Shown here piece by piece: positions 1 to 8,390 of a stretch of DNA of 25,734 nt. Position numbers and translations under genes: made by a program. The stretch spans positions 16,425,673-16,451,406 of the forward strand of contig NC_049996.1 in assembly GCF_000003815.2 (NCBI RefSeq), given 5' to 3'. The stretch's first letter is position 1. Each line of letters starts with the position of its first letter. The notes beneath the pieces are model-generated. The model was not told the origin of the DNA and did no database searches. It saw only the letters and a list, made by a program, of their open reading frames with translations. The stretch comes from Branchiostoma floridae. Lineage: Eukaryota > Chordata > Leptocardii > Amphioxiformes > Branchiostomatidae.

Positions 1-459
1 GCACATTAAGGGCATCTTTGGTGGATAGTTCTAGCGCAGCAATACCTACATATAGCTGCAGTGAGAAGTAGAGCGGACATTCTTGCCCTGAGGAAGGTGA
101 CAGGTGATATCTGAATTGTCGGTCTACAGTACTGTAAATATATGGTTGTCTGTCTCTAAAGCACTTAAATTGGTATCCAATCCTTTAGTCCTTTTTCAGG
201 CATAAAGTAACTGTTACAGTAGAATCTTTTCATATTTCTTCATGTGCTTCAGGTGCTATGGCACAATGGGACAAAAATATAATACAATATGACTCTCTTA
301 GTCTCTAGAACACATTATAACACTCTATGAAAGACATGTACTTATTGAAATAAGCATGGTTTTAGACAGAAGTATTCTGGAAGCACAAATGCATGTGTAT
401 TCTAGTAGATTATTTCCCATGTGAAATTTAACCATTTTGTTTGTTGTTGTTTCCCTCAG
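1..459. other. Intron sequence 5' of the TIR-receptor exons
   Basis: No coding exon is visible here. The stretch ends in a good 3' splice site (pyrimidine-rich ttgttgtttccctcag) that abuts the transmembrane exon starting at 460. It is therefore read as the intron that separates the ectodomain exons, which lie outside the window, from the membrane and TIR part of the receptor. A short stretch at about 79-105 (gagaagtag, then gaggaaggtg) weakly resembles one arm of the foldback found in the 3' UTR at 3396-3701. Confidence 0.6.
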
Positions 460-3370
460 GTCTGCCCCTAGCGGTGTCCCTGGGAGTTGCAGCTGCGGGC
501 GTGGTTGCGATGGTTGTCATGGTGACAGGATTGGTTGTTCGGCGGAGAAAAAAGTACGACCCTGACCTTGGGTGGGACAAACCTGACCCTGATGCTGAGT
601 ACAACAGTAGGTTCTCCAAAACTGGATGAACATTGTTTTTTTTTCTAACTGAATGTCTCAGGTATTCAAATACAATGTACTGTAAATCCATGTAAAATTG
701 AGTTGATTTAATTTCCTGATCGGGAGCAAATGGTGTGTTTGTGGTGGTTTTTAGTTTTTAGTTTAAAAAAAGGGAGTGTAGGCAGGCAGGCAGAAGACAG
801 AACATTATAATTTTCACATTTTCACTTTTAGGTTTTGAGTTTGGAGTCTGCTGAGAGAATACATGAAAACCTGCCGACCCTAGACTTTTTTGGGTGGATG
901 GGCAGTGGAGTCACATAGTTTCCACTTTATTCAGCCTGCTTCCTATTGAAGTAAAAACACTGCTTGTCCTATCTATTGAAGGACAAATGTATCTATTAAG
1001 TTAAAGTTAAAGTTTGACATTGAAAGTGTCCTCATGCATTTCAGTTTACTTTGTTCAACTATATTGTATATGTATCACATTAGAGTTTGGGCCAGCCTAA
1101 AAAAAATTACCCCCCAAAAAGTAACAGGAAACACAATTTTTTTCCCTAGGACTTACAAGATTGTTTTCTCCTACCCACAGTTCCTTACGAGAACGAGCTC
1201 CCGAAGTACGACATCTTCATCTCCTACAGCAGCAAGGACTTGGCCTTCGCCAAGGACATCCTCCTTAAGGAGCTCACCTGCCGAGGGTATGAGGTGTGCG
1301 TGGACTTCAAGGATTTCACACCGGGTAAGACGTCTTAAAGATTGTCAACTGGGTCCTTGATACTTTCTTATCACAGAAGTCTATGATTGTTTAGATGCTG
1401 TAACGGATTATTTTCTCCTTTCCTTGTGCGCTGACTTCAAGGATTTCACACCTGGTAAGATGTCTTCTGATGTCTTTAAGCTTGTCACTAGGTCCTTGAT
1501 ACTTTCTTATCACAGAAGTCTATAATTGTATATTATTCATATTTAGATACTGTGCCAAGTTATTTTCTCCTTTTCTTGTGCGTTGATTTCAAGGACTCTA
1601 CACCTGGCAAGACGTGTCTTCTCAAGTCTTGTTTCATCAAATTTAGAGCCTCTAGACTGTAAGTTAACAAAATGAACCATGAGTCCACCTTGCCAATTTC
1701 AATAATACCTGAACTGTCTTTGGGAAGAGGCATTTGGGCCTGTAGGATCCCAGTTTTCACTCTAATACACATGATGTACTTCCTACACTTAACCGTACTT
1801 CGAATGATTGACAATGTCCAATCTGGTCTTAAACCAGCTGTGAATAATCCTTATTTCTTGGTCGGCAAGAGTGTTAACTGTGGATAGTATTAAGGAGGGT
1901 GTGTTCGACAGCAGGAAAACCATCATCTTGCTGTTCTGTAACTTCCGCTTCGCTCACTCGGTGATATGTTTGTTCTCTATGTTCTGTCTCCAGGAGTGTT
2001 TATTGTGGACAACATTAAGGAGGGTGTGTTTCGGAGCAGGAAGACCATCATTGTCCTGTCCAGTAACTTTCGTAAGAGCGGCTTCGGGCGCTTTGAACTG
2101 CAGATGGCCGGCGCCAGAAAGTACCTGGAGGTAAGGGTCACACTAGGTTTATTCAAGGGTCGCATAAGGGTCATAGGTCAGAGGCCAAAGTCATACAGAG
2201 GTAACATGAATATTACACAAAGTTCACAAGGGTAATTCAGGGTTTAACAAGTTTTCTAAAATTCACTTGTCCTATCAGGCAAGCACATAAACAATTTGAT
2301 GCCCAAAGCAACTTTTCACTTGCCTCAAATTTGAACATTTTTCTAAGCATTTTCACTTCCAGCAATGGAATTCTTTTATTATTGGCTCCATTTTTCTGTG
2401 TTGAACAATGCTTGATGCCATGACAGGGAAAAGTAACAAGTATGTAAAAATCTCACTCATGAATGATGCTCGATCTGCACTTTCACTTGCCTGGGACAGT
2501 CGGACTGGTGGACTTGTGCAACCCTAGTATAACAAACCTCCAAATGATGAATGTGGTTTTCTGTTACAGAGAAAGGACGTTCTGATTGTGGTGAAGATTG
2601 ACCAGTGCAAGGTACCGACCATGCTGATTGGTCGAACCTTCCTGGACTGGACCAATGAGAACGTGCGGCCGCACTTCTGGCAGCGCCTGGAGAACGCCAT
2701 TGGACCAGATGAGAAGGTAAAACCAAGCTCTTCTCACTCTAGGTTTCGTTTGTAGTGGGTTCTTCTACGTGCTCGAGGTGTGGCTCTCCTCAAACACAGG
2801 ACCTCCGTTTAACATCCTATCCAAGGTACTCACGTCCTATCTGAAGGAAGATACTCATTTTCTTTAACATCCTATCTGAAGCTAGGTACTCATTTTCACT
2901 TGAGTGAAGTGAGGCAAGTTGTGTAAAGTGCATTTTCCAAGGGCACAAGTTCGGTGGCACATCAACGGATTTGAACCCAGAACCTCTGGGTTATGAATTG
3001 AACACCTTGCTGATTGTGCAACATGACCCCACTGAATCCATCGAATACTTTAGTAACCTTTGTATTGTGTATCTTATTTCCTGGATATTCTAACTTTCAT
3101 CAACATAAGATTATTGTTATATTGCTGCTCTTCTATTCTCCACTTACCGCATGATGTCTTTCACAGGTGAGAAACAGGAAGGATGATAAGGATAATCAAG
3201 AGGAGGATGATGATGATGATGAGGAGGAGACGATCACTGCAGCAGACGATCATGAGCGCAGGAACAACGCAGTGAATGGACACGTGGCTAACGGGGGGTC
3301 GCACATCCTGGGACTCCCTGAGACAGACCTGTTGGAAAATGAAGACAGGCCTCTCCTGGCAGTGGTGTGA
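460..3370 (+). CDS. TIR-domain transmembrane receptor, Toll/IL-1R type (3' five exons)
   Basis: Five exons are supported by GT-AG borders and phases: 460-606, 1181-1324, 1994-2130, 2570-2716 and 3167-3370. Exon 1 gives a membrane helix (alternating L/A/V/G, then RRRKK as a stop-transfer signal). Exons 2-4 give a TIR domain: box 1 YDIFISYSSKD, BB loop/box 2 KDFTPG, then RKTIIVLSSNF and box 3 with PHFWQRL. Exon 5 adds an Asp/Glu-rich tail of about 67 residues ending LLAVV and TGA. Introns before exons 1, 2 and 3 are phase 1; those before 4 and 5 are phase 0. The ectodomain is outside the window, so TLR and IL-1R-like cannot be separated with certainty; box 2 looks more TLR-like. Known for the family: the cytosolic TIR recruits MyD88-type adaptors and signals to NF-kB. 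The conserved BB-loop Pro-Gly suggests signalling competence. The multi-intron TIR differs from the mostly single-exon vertebrate TLR TIR. Confidence 0.88.
1295..1640 (+). repeat. Tandem copies of the TIR exon-2 end plus its splice donor
   Basis: The 3' edge of exon 2 and the adjacent intron are repeated downstream. Copies begin with tgtgcg at 1295 (the real exon end), 1425 and 1577, with periods of about 130 and 152 bp. Each copy keeps gacttcaaggatttcacacc-like exon sequence followed by a donor: ggtaag in copies 1 and 2, and a GC-type ggcaag in copy 3. The shared intron part contains ttgatactttcttatcacag. Only copy 1 lies in a complete exon. Confidence 0.85.
1872..1952 (+). pseudogene. Partial, degenerate copy of TIR exon 3 in the preceding intron
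   Basis: About 80 bp matching the first half of exon 3 (1994-2130) lie roughly 120 bp upstream of it. The copy reads VDSIKEGVFDSRKTIILL where the real exon reads VDNIKEGVFRSRKTIIVL. It can be entered in frame if ...ggcaagag|TG is used as an acceptor after exon 2. It lacks the second half (KSGFGRFELQMAGA) and diverges into gcttcgctcactcggtg, which resembles the loop of the hairpin element at 7263-7430. A non-functional exon duplicate is most likely; a rare alternative exon is possible. Confidence 0.7.
2131..2569. other. TIR-receptor intron, no feature seen
   Basis: Intron between TIR exons 3 and 4, with a clear donor (gaggtaagg) and acceptor (ctgttacag). No repeat or coding sequence was recognised. 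The 2717-3166 intron likewise shows only short imperfect repetition around 2812-2900 (catcctatc...aggtactca repeated about three times). Confidence 0.5.
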
Positions 3371-3395
3371 CTCCCCTGGAGACATTTTTATTGCT

Positions 3396-3701
3396 GATGA
3401 TAGGATTATTGTTTTACACAACCAGAATGTACTCGCTTTTGTTTATGTTTCCATGTCTCTCTGACACCTTCCTCAGAGCTTCTAACTGGAGTTCTGCTTC
3501 TCACCACTATATTTAGCCGATTGAGATGGCGCTTTTGCGGCAAGAACACAATCCCAAACGTGGCTAAAGCACCACATAGCGGCGAGAAGCAGAACTCTAG
3601 TCAGAAGCAGTGAGGAAGGTGTTGGAGAGACATTGAAACGTATTACTAAGCGAAGTAAGTACAAAAGGGTTGCGTAAAATAATTCTCCCATATCCTTCAT
3701 C
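3396..3701. repeat. About 305-bp imperfect foldback (MITE-like) in the TIR-receptor 3' UTR
   Basis: The sequence from 3396 (gatga) pairs with the reverse complement of the sequence ending at 3701 (tcatc) along arms of over 100 nt. The best-conserved arm segments are agttctgcttctc (about 3491) against gagaagcagaact (about 3583), and caccttcctc (3465) against gaggaaggtg (3612-3621). The centre is about 3520-3560. The element begins about 25 nt after the TGA stop, so a transcript would carry a long hairpin. It is probably a non-autonomous DNA element. No target-site duplication was established. Confidence 0.75.
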
Positions 3702-3703
3702 AG

Positions 3704-4270
3704 ACACTGTTTTAGTTTTGATCATCCAGTTTAACATTATCCTTTTGAAATCAAAGAAACACCACATTGACTTTTTATGGCCACTATGGCTAGTATGTGG
3801 AACATCACACCATTGTTAACTTTGAAGAAGTTAGATGTTTTGAAATGATCACTCATGTTTAAAAAAAAAAGACTCAACAGACCAAAATTAACTATAGCAC
3901 AGTGAGGGTAGCTTTAACGTGATGAAATATATGCAAAACATGTCAATAACTTAAACAGAAACATGACTTGGTAAGAAATTTGAAAACTGTAAAAGAAAAG
4001 TTTAGATGGGTCTGGTGTAAATATATTGTTGTAAATACAAATTTGAAAGGATTTTACTGGCATCTGCCTGGTGCAAGAAGCACAGATTTAGAATTAAAGT
4101 AGTTTTTATAATAATCTATTTTCTTAATTATATCATCATGGACGAAAGGAGAATATATTTATGAGGTGACAGGGTGACCTTTTTTACATCATCAAAACTT
4201 GGGTAAATATAGAAATAAGTTTCTCACTATTATTGCGATGTGCTTTTTTATACCTTGTAGATATATGTCA
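3704..4270. other. AT-rich 3' flank of the TIR receptor
   Basis: No gene seen. It contains an A10 run near 3849 and a variant polyadenylation signal ATTAAA near 4093. A canonical AATAAA occurs only much further on, at 5140-5145. The true 3' end of the receptor transcript cannot be placed from sequence. Confidence 0.4.
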
Positions 4271-4470
4271 ATCAGCATGTTTCTGATTGGCTGAAAGTAT
4301 GTGTCAATCATGAGACATCAGCTTTCTGATTGGCTACAAGTATGTGTCAATCATGATATATCAGCTTTCTGATTGGCTACAAGTATGTGTCAATCATGAG
4401 ATATCAGCTTTCTGATTGGCTACAAGTATGTGTCAATCATGAGACATCAGTTTTCTGACTGGCTACTGTA
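4260..4470. repeat. 43-bp minisatellite, about 5 copies, each with an inverted CCAAT box
   Basis: Direct repeats begin with tttctgattggct at 4280, 4323, 4366, 4409 and 4452, an exact 43-bp period. Each unit carries ATTGG (the reverse complement of CCAAT) and gtgtcaatcatga, which holds a second CAAT-like core. The first and last units are the most diverged. It is not a CRISPR array: the copies abut and there are no unique spacers. Confidence 0.9.
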
Positions 4471-4474
4471 AATG

Positions 4475-4482
4475 ATATAAAA
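4475..4482 (+). promoter_or_regulatory. TATA-like box directly after the CCAAT-box array
   Basis: The motif gatataaaagg lies about 20 bp downstream of the last ATTGG unit. Multiple NF-Y-type CCAAT boxes followed by TATA is a recognised core-promoter arrangement. However, no obvious exon or ORF follows on the + strand before 5858, so promoter activity is inference only. Confidence 0.3.
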
Positions 4483-4499
4483 GGACATTTCATGTAATT

Positions 4500-5857
4500 T
4501 TTGTCCAATTTTAGGTCTGGTGTGATGATAGAGATTTAGAAACTGGATGTGTTTAGCTGAATTAGTATAAAGGAATATCATTCTTGCATTATTTATAGTA
4601 TGGAAAATTAGTTACATGTCCCTTGTTTACGTATTCCTTCCATATTTTCTTTGAATTCTATGCACTGTTTAGCTTAGACTTTCACTCAGACTCTGTATTC
4701 ATGTTGATCCTTGCAGCTTCCAGCTCAGGTGAATTTTTCACTCTGTAAAAACAATGGATTTAATTATAGTGGTATTGTAAATTTACAACATATGGTATCT
4801 AGTGTAGACAGTTTTTTCTTCAAATTCTATGCACTGTCTTGTTGATAGAGTAAGTGAGATGACATTTACACTTTATGATGTTTATTTCTTAATGGTATAG
4901 TTTAAGTAAACATTTTACACATTTTATGTATTTCTTTTTGACAGTATTATAATTGGTATTTGCCACATTTTAATGAAGATAGTGTGATTTGTTTCCATTC
5001 CATTCAATTTGATGCTCACTATCGAAGTAACTTTATCAGCCCTGGTTAGCACTGCCAAATAGTTTGATGTACATATTTATAGTATTATAGGTTTTTCCAC
5101 ATGAACTATGCACATGAAATACACTGCTAAAGCACTCTTAATAAAGCATGCGCAAAGGTACCATTTTAGCAGTACATGAAGACTAGCAATAGTAAACAAA
5201 TTTCTTTATGTTATATTTACGGTGCTTGAATACTACTTTTACATTACCTTTACATGCAAATGCATAAAGATTCCATTTGTGTACTCTTACTTTGTTTCTT
5301 TACAGAATACATGTATTTGAGGGTACTTAGATATTACATTAATAGCACAGTGACTACTTTAACGTCAGCCCATATAGTGTACATACCGGTATTTGCATGC
5401 ATTTAAGCAACATTTAAGCACCGTACTGTTGTATTCAGTCTTCAGTCAGTATTCAGGGTGAATATATTTGAACTTTTACCTTGTCAGCACTTTCAGTGTC
5501 ATCATTTAAGAATTGCACCAAACACCTTTTTCTGTTGTCATGGCAACAAGGAATCAGGTGGATAGACCTAACCCCTTTACCCATACTGCTTCACAATTCT
5601 TTTAGTTAAAAAGGCAAAACATAGCATCACTGAGTATATTCGGTAATGCTCGTTTGTGTGTATACCTCTATACGTTTATAGATTTATCTACTTGCTAGAG
5701 TAAATGATATCTGTGCGTCGGTACATTTAATTTTTTTTGTATTGAGAATTGCAAAAACACTCATACACACACAGGCAAGCCAAAAACAGTATTTCACTCC
5801 CTTTGGGTGAATTAAAAGGGAGACTAAACAGAATTCGATACCTTTGCAATATTTCAG
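4500..5857. other. AT-rich intergenic DNA
   Basis: No gene, tRNA or clear element was recognised. It contains an AATAAA followed by gcatgc at 5140-5145, a repeated ttctatgcactgt (about 4677 and 4834), and a short CA-rich run near 5757-5775. The segment shared with copy B begins at its right edge. Confidence 0.5.
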
Positions 5858-6086
5858 TGCACATTGTAGTGAAGCTTATACGCATGGAGCGCCGTCTGGC
5901 GCCGCTTTGGGTACTGCAGCTCCAGCACACCTGCCTTATGATTAGCATAACAAAGGCTACCGGGAGTCGCCGTCACGTGACCTACCCGGAAGTCAGCCAC
6001 CGTTTCAAAAGTAAAAGAGGAACTTCTTTTTTTGCCGGTTTCTCCGGACCAACATAACTTCGCAATCTTCCCAAGAACACCGTAAG
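5858..6086 (+). promoter_or_regulatory. Promoter and 5'UTR exon of ankyrin gene copy A
   Basis: This block is conserved in copy B at 19018-19251. It is relatively CpG-rich and contains the palindromic E-box GTCACGTGAC at 5972-5981 (USF/Myc type) and an ETS site CCGGAAGT at 5986-5993. It ends at a strong splice donor, aag|gtaagtcag, after 6086. The combination of E-box, ETS site, no convincing TATA and a conserved donor is typical of a TATA-less promoter with a short non-coding first exon. The transcription start was not determined. Confidence 0.6.
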
Positions 6087-6617
6087 GTAAGTCAGAGAAG
6101 TCTTGTGAGGCTGGTATATAGATCATGGGGTTCCTTCTTAGCTCGAGTCTGGAGCAAAACTCCCTACCTAAATAAAGCTCCTTAAAGTTTAAACTTAGAA
6201 TCACGTATCACACAATATCTTAAATTTCAGTCTTGAACAGTAATTCTCTCCTAAGGATCCTGTAAAGGGGTAACCTTGTGCTCGACGTCAGTTTTATCAA
6301 AGAAATTTGATGTCGAAGTGAGATATTTTCTGTGAGCGTACATGTCTGTGCCTCGCTGTGCTTCTTAGCCAACACCCCCACCCCTACCCTCGTCCGAAAC
6401 ACTCCACAGGTGTTCTACAGATTCTGTGCAAACTTCAGACGGTGTTAACAAGTTTAACTCTCATGTTACACCCAGGATGGATGAGTTGTGCTGTGCCGTT
6501 TCTCGCTAAGTGGTCAGTCTGTCCATTGATGACAAGAAATTGAGCTAATAGACTGTAGGAATACCACAAGAATTATGACATCAACACAAATGCTTCTGTA
6601 ATTCATGTAGTATAACA

Positions 6618-7260
6618 TATTATCATATAGCCAGATGGAGTTGGCCAATCAGAGGCCCCCATTTCCCATGGGTTATCAGGCAGTAACCTCAAAAGTGGTC
6701 GGTTATTCTAATAACCGACCACTTTTTGGACCGCACCATTATACAGGGGACAGTCATGAATTTTTTTTGTACTGTTGTTTGTGTGTAAACCATGCATAAC
6801 TGTCCAAAATATTATGATTGATTGGTTATGTTAATTAGGGCTCCACATGGGGAATATAGGGATACTTGAAAAGGAATTATGCTGATTTTACACATTTTCA
6901 TTATGGCTTTCTAACGTGATTAAAACGGTACCTTCCTAAATCACTTCATATATACGTACTTTGTCGTGCCCAAGTGAAAAGGCTCTGCATGGGGTGTACC
7001 AGGACTCCACTTAATACATGTAGTTTGTATTGCAAATAAGCCACATGTTGATGCTGATATGCTATCTCACAAACAGATGATTAGTTAAAATTATTAGTTA
7101 AATGATGATGATGAAATAGTTTAATGTTTGTATTATATATAGACACTATTGTACAATATATATATTGCAAATGTATTTTTATGTAATGTATTAAAGTGTT
7201 TATTTGTTATAAAGGAATTTGTGTGAAATAACTGTCAGTTGGATAGGCTATATGATAATA
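6618..7260. mobile_element. Non-autonomous DNA element with 15-bp terminal inverted repeats
   Basis: The left end tattatcatatagcc (6618-6632) is the exact reverse complement of the right end ggctatatgataata (7246-7260). No ORF lies inside. Copy B lacks the whole 6613-7440 stretch, reading directly ...tataacata|agcacct..., which shows insertion in copy A. An internal perfect palindrome lies at 6691-6726. The superfamily was not assigned. Confidence 0.7.
6691..6726. repeat. Perfect palindrome with 16-bp arms
   Basis: The arms aaaagtggtcggttat (6691-6706) and ataaccgaccactttt (6711-6726) flank a 4-nt loop, tcta. It sits inside the 6618-7260 element, about 60 bp from its left end. It could be the remnant or end of another element, or a protein-binding hairpin. 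Confidence 0.9.
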
Positions 7261-7262
7261 AC

Positions 7263-7430
7263 GTTAATGCCCCGCCTTATCCTCGGTGTATATGGTGAGA
7301 TAATCCCTGGTCTGCGATAACCACCTCATAAACCACCTCGTTCGCTACGCTCACTCGGTGGTTTATTCGGTGGTTATCGCACCTGACCAGGGATTATCTC
7401 ACCATATACACCTCGGGGCGGGGCATTAAC
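7263..7430. mobile_element. Hairpin MITE flanked by TTAA
   Basis: A 168-bp near-perfect foldback: gttaatgccccgcc at the left and ggcggggcattaac at the right. The arms of about 72 bp continue through gtatatggtgagataatcc with two or three small indels. The loop contains gttcgctacgctcactcgg. TTAA occurs at both ends (7264-7267 and 7426-7429), as expected for a piggyBac-type target-site duplication, but the terminal bases (TGCCCC) do not prove that family. It is absent from copy B. Confidence 0.8.
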
Positions 7431-7439
7431 CCTTTATTA

Positions 7440-8252
7440 AGCACCTACCTCCCCACCCTCCATAACTCAGTATAGGTGTTCTCCAGTACATCCGTTAAAC
7501 TTTTGTCAGTTTGACCGCCATGTTGCATTTGAGCCAACGCAATCCCAGTGCATTGTTCGCTCCCAAATCCCTCCCGTGTGTACCTGTACACATGGGCGAC
7601 CATGCGAAACGCCTGCTGTTTCATGGCTACCTTGTTACTTCTCTGACGTCAAGGCACCGCATATGAGGAATAACGGAGACCACATCCATCTAGGGGGCGC
7701 CTGTACCGCTTCCAGGATGCCCCCATATCTCTTTTATCTAGTTTAAAGTTACTGTAAAGATAAGAATAAGTCAAAAGGGCAAACACAGTGCTGTTTATAA
7801 CTTGTTCCTGTACTGAACTAAGGCACTTGTGACCTTTAGACTTTGCATCAAAATGGCGGACGGGGCACTACTTGTTTAACGTTTCTGCGTATCTAGTGGT
7901 GTGTGTTTGAGGAGGGGGCGTCGTGACACCAGGTGAGAAGTTATGAACTTGACGTTACTGCTGTCGTTAATTCTTGACGACGTCACTAGGAATACGTTGA
8001 CCTCAAGTGACACAAGATACCTGTGTGGCTTTATGCACGGCGTGGGTAAACATTGAACACCTGTATGTTTACACCTGGAATAATCTTGTATGTTTACACC
8101 TGCAGATTCTCCTGCCAGCTCTACCGCATGATTCATGATACTTAATTAATGTTACGATGTACAATTCAATTTCGGGAAGTGAAAGAAATGTCTATATCGT
8201 ATAATTTTAAATTGTTTATAGTGGATAAATGACATAGTGACTCTGTAAATAG
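7440..8252 (+). other. Conserved intron of ankyrin copy A (matches 20410-21240)
   Basis: Intron sequence moderately conserved with copy B. At 7853 an aaaATGGCGGACGGGGCAC block is kept in both copies (copy B at 20822). It holds an 8-codon ORF (MADGAL plus two residues, then stop) and an AAnATGGCGG motif like a YY1 site. The 3' end is a weak-pyrimidine acceptor, ctctgtaaatag, before 8253. No protein-coding gene is seen in this stretch. Confidence 0.5.
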
Positions 8253-8290
8253 CTCAATCATAGCGGCTGAGCTTCACAATGGCTGAAAAT
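8253..8290 (+). CDS. Short 5' exon with strong-context ATG (MAEN), ankyrin copy A
   Basis: A 38-nt exon bounded by aaatag and gtgagt. Its ATG (8279-8281) has an excellent context, A at -3 and G at +4, and encodes MAEN up to a phase-0 donor. If it is spliced to the next exon (8391-8518), the frame closes quickly (MAENRTTIYFRIY then stop), making it an upstream ORF. If it is spliced directly to the ankyrin exon at 10335, it gives an in-frame MAEN-ELRYAAERG start. It is identical to 21241-21278 in copy B. Confidence 0.5.
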
Positions 8291-8390
8291 GTGAGTCGGA
8301 CTGAAGCCACATGCACCTCTACTGATCTGAATAGAAAACAACATCCTCGATAGAGGATCACCGTTTTTCTTTTACCTTTTCCTTTTATAG

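Noticed and set aside
4260-4470. CRISPR array
   Set aside because: The 43-bp repeats are contiguous with no unique spacers, and the surroundings are animal-type genes.
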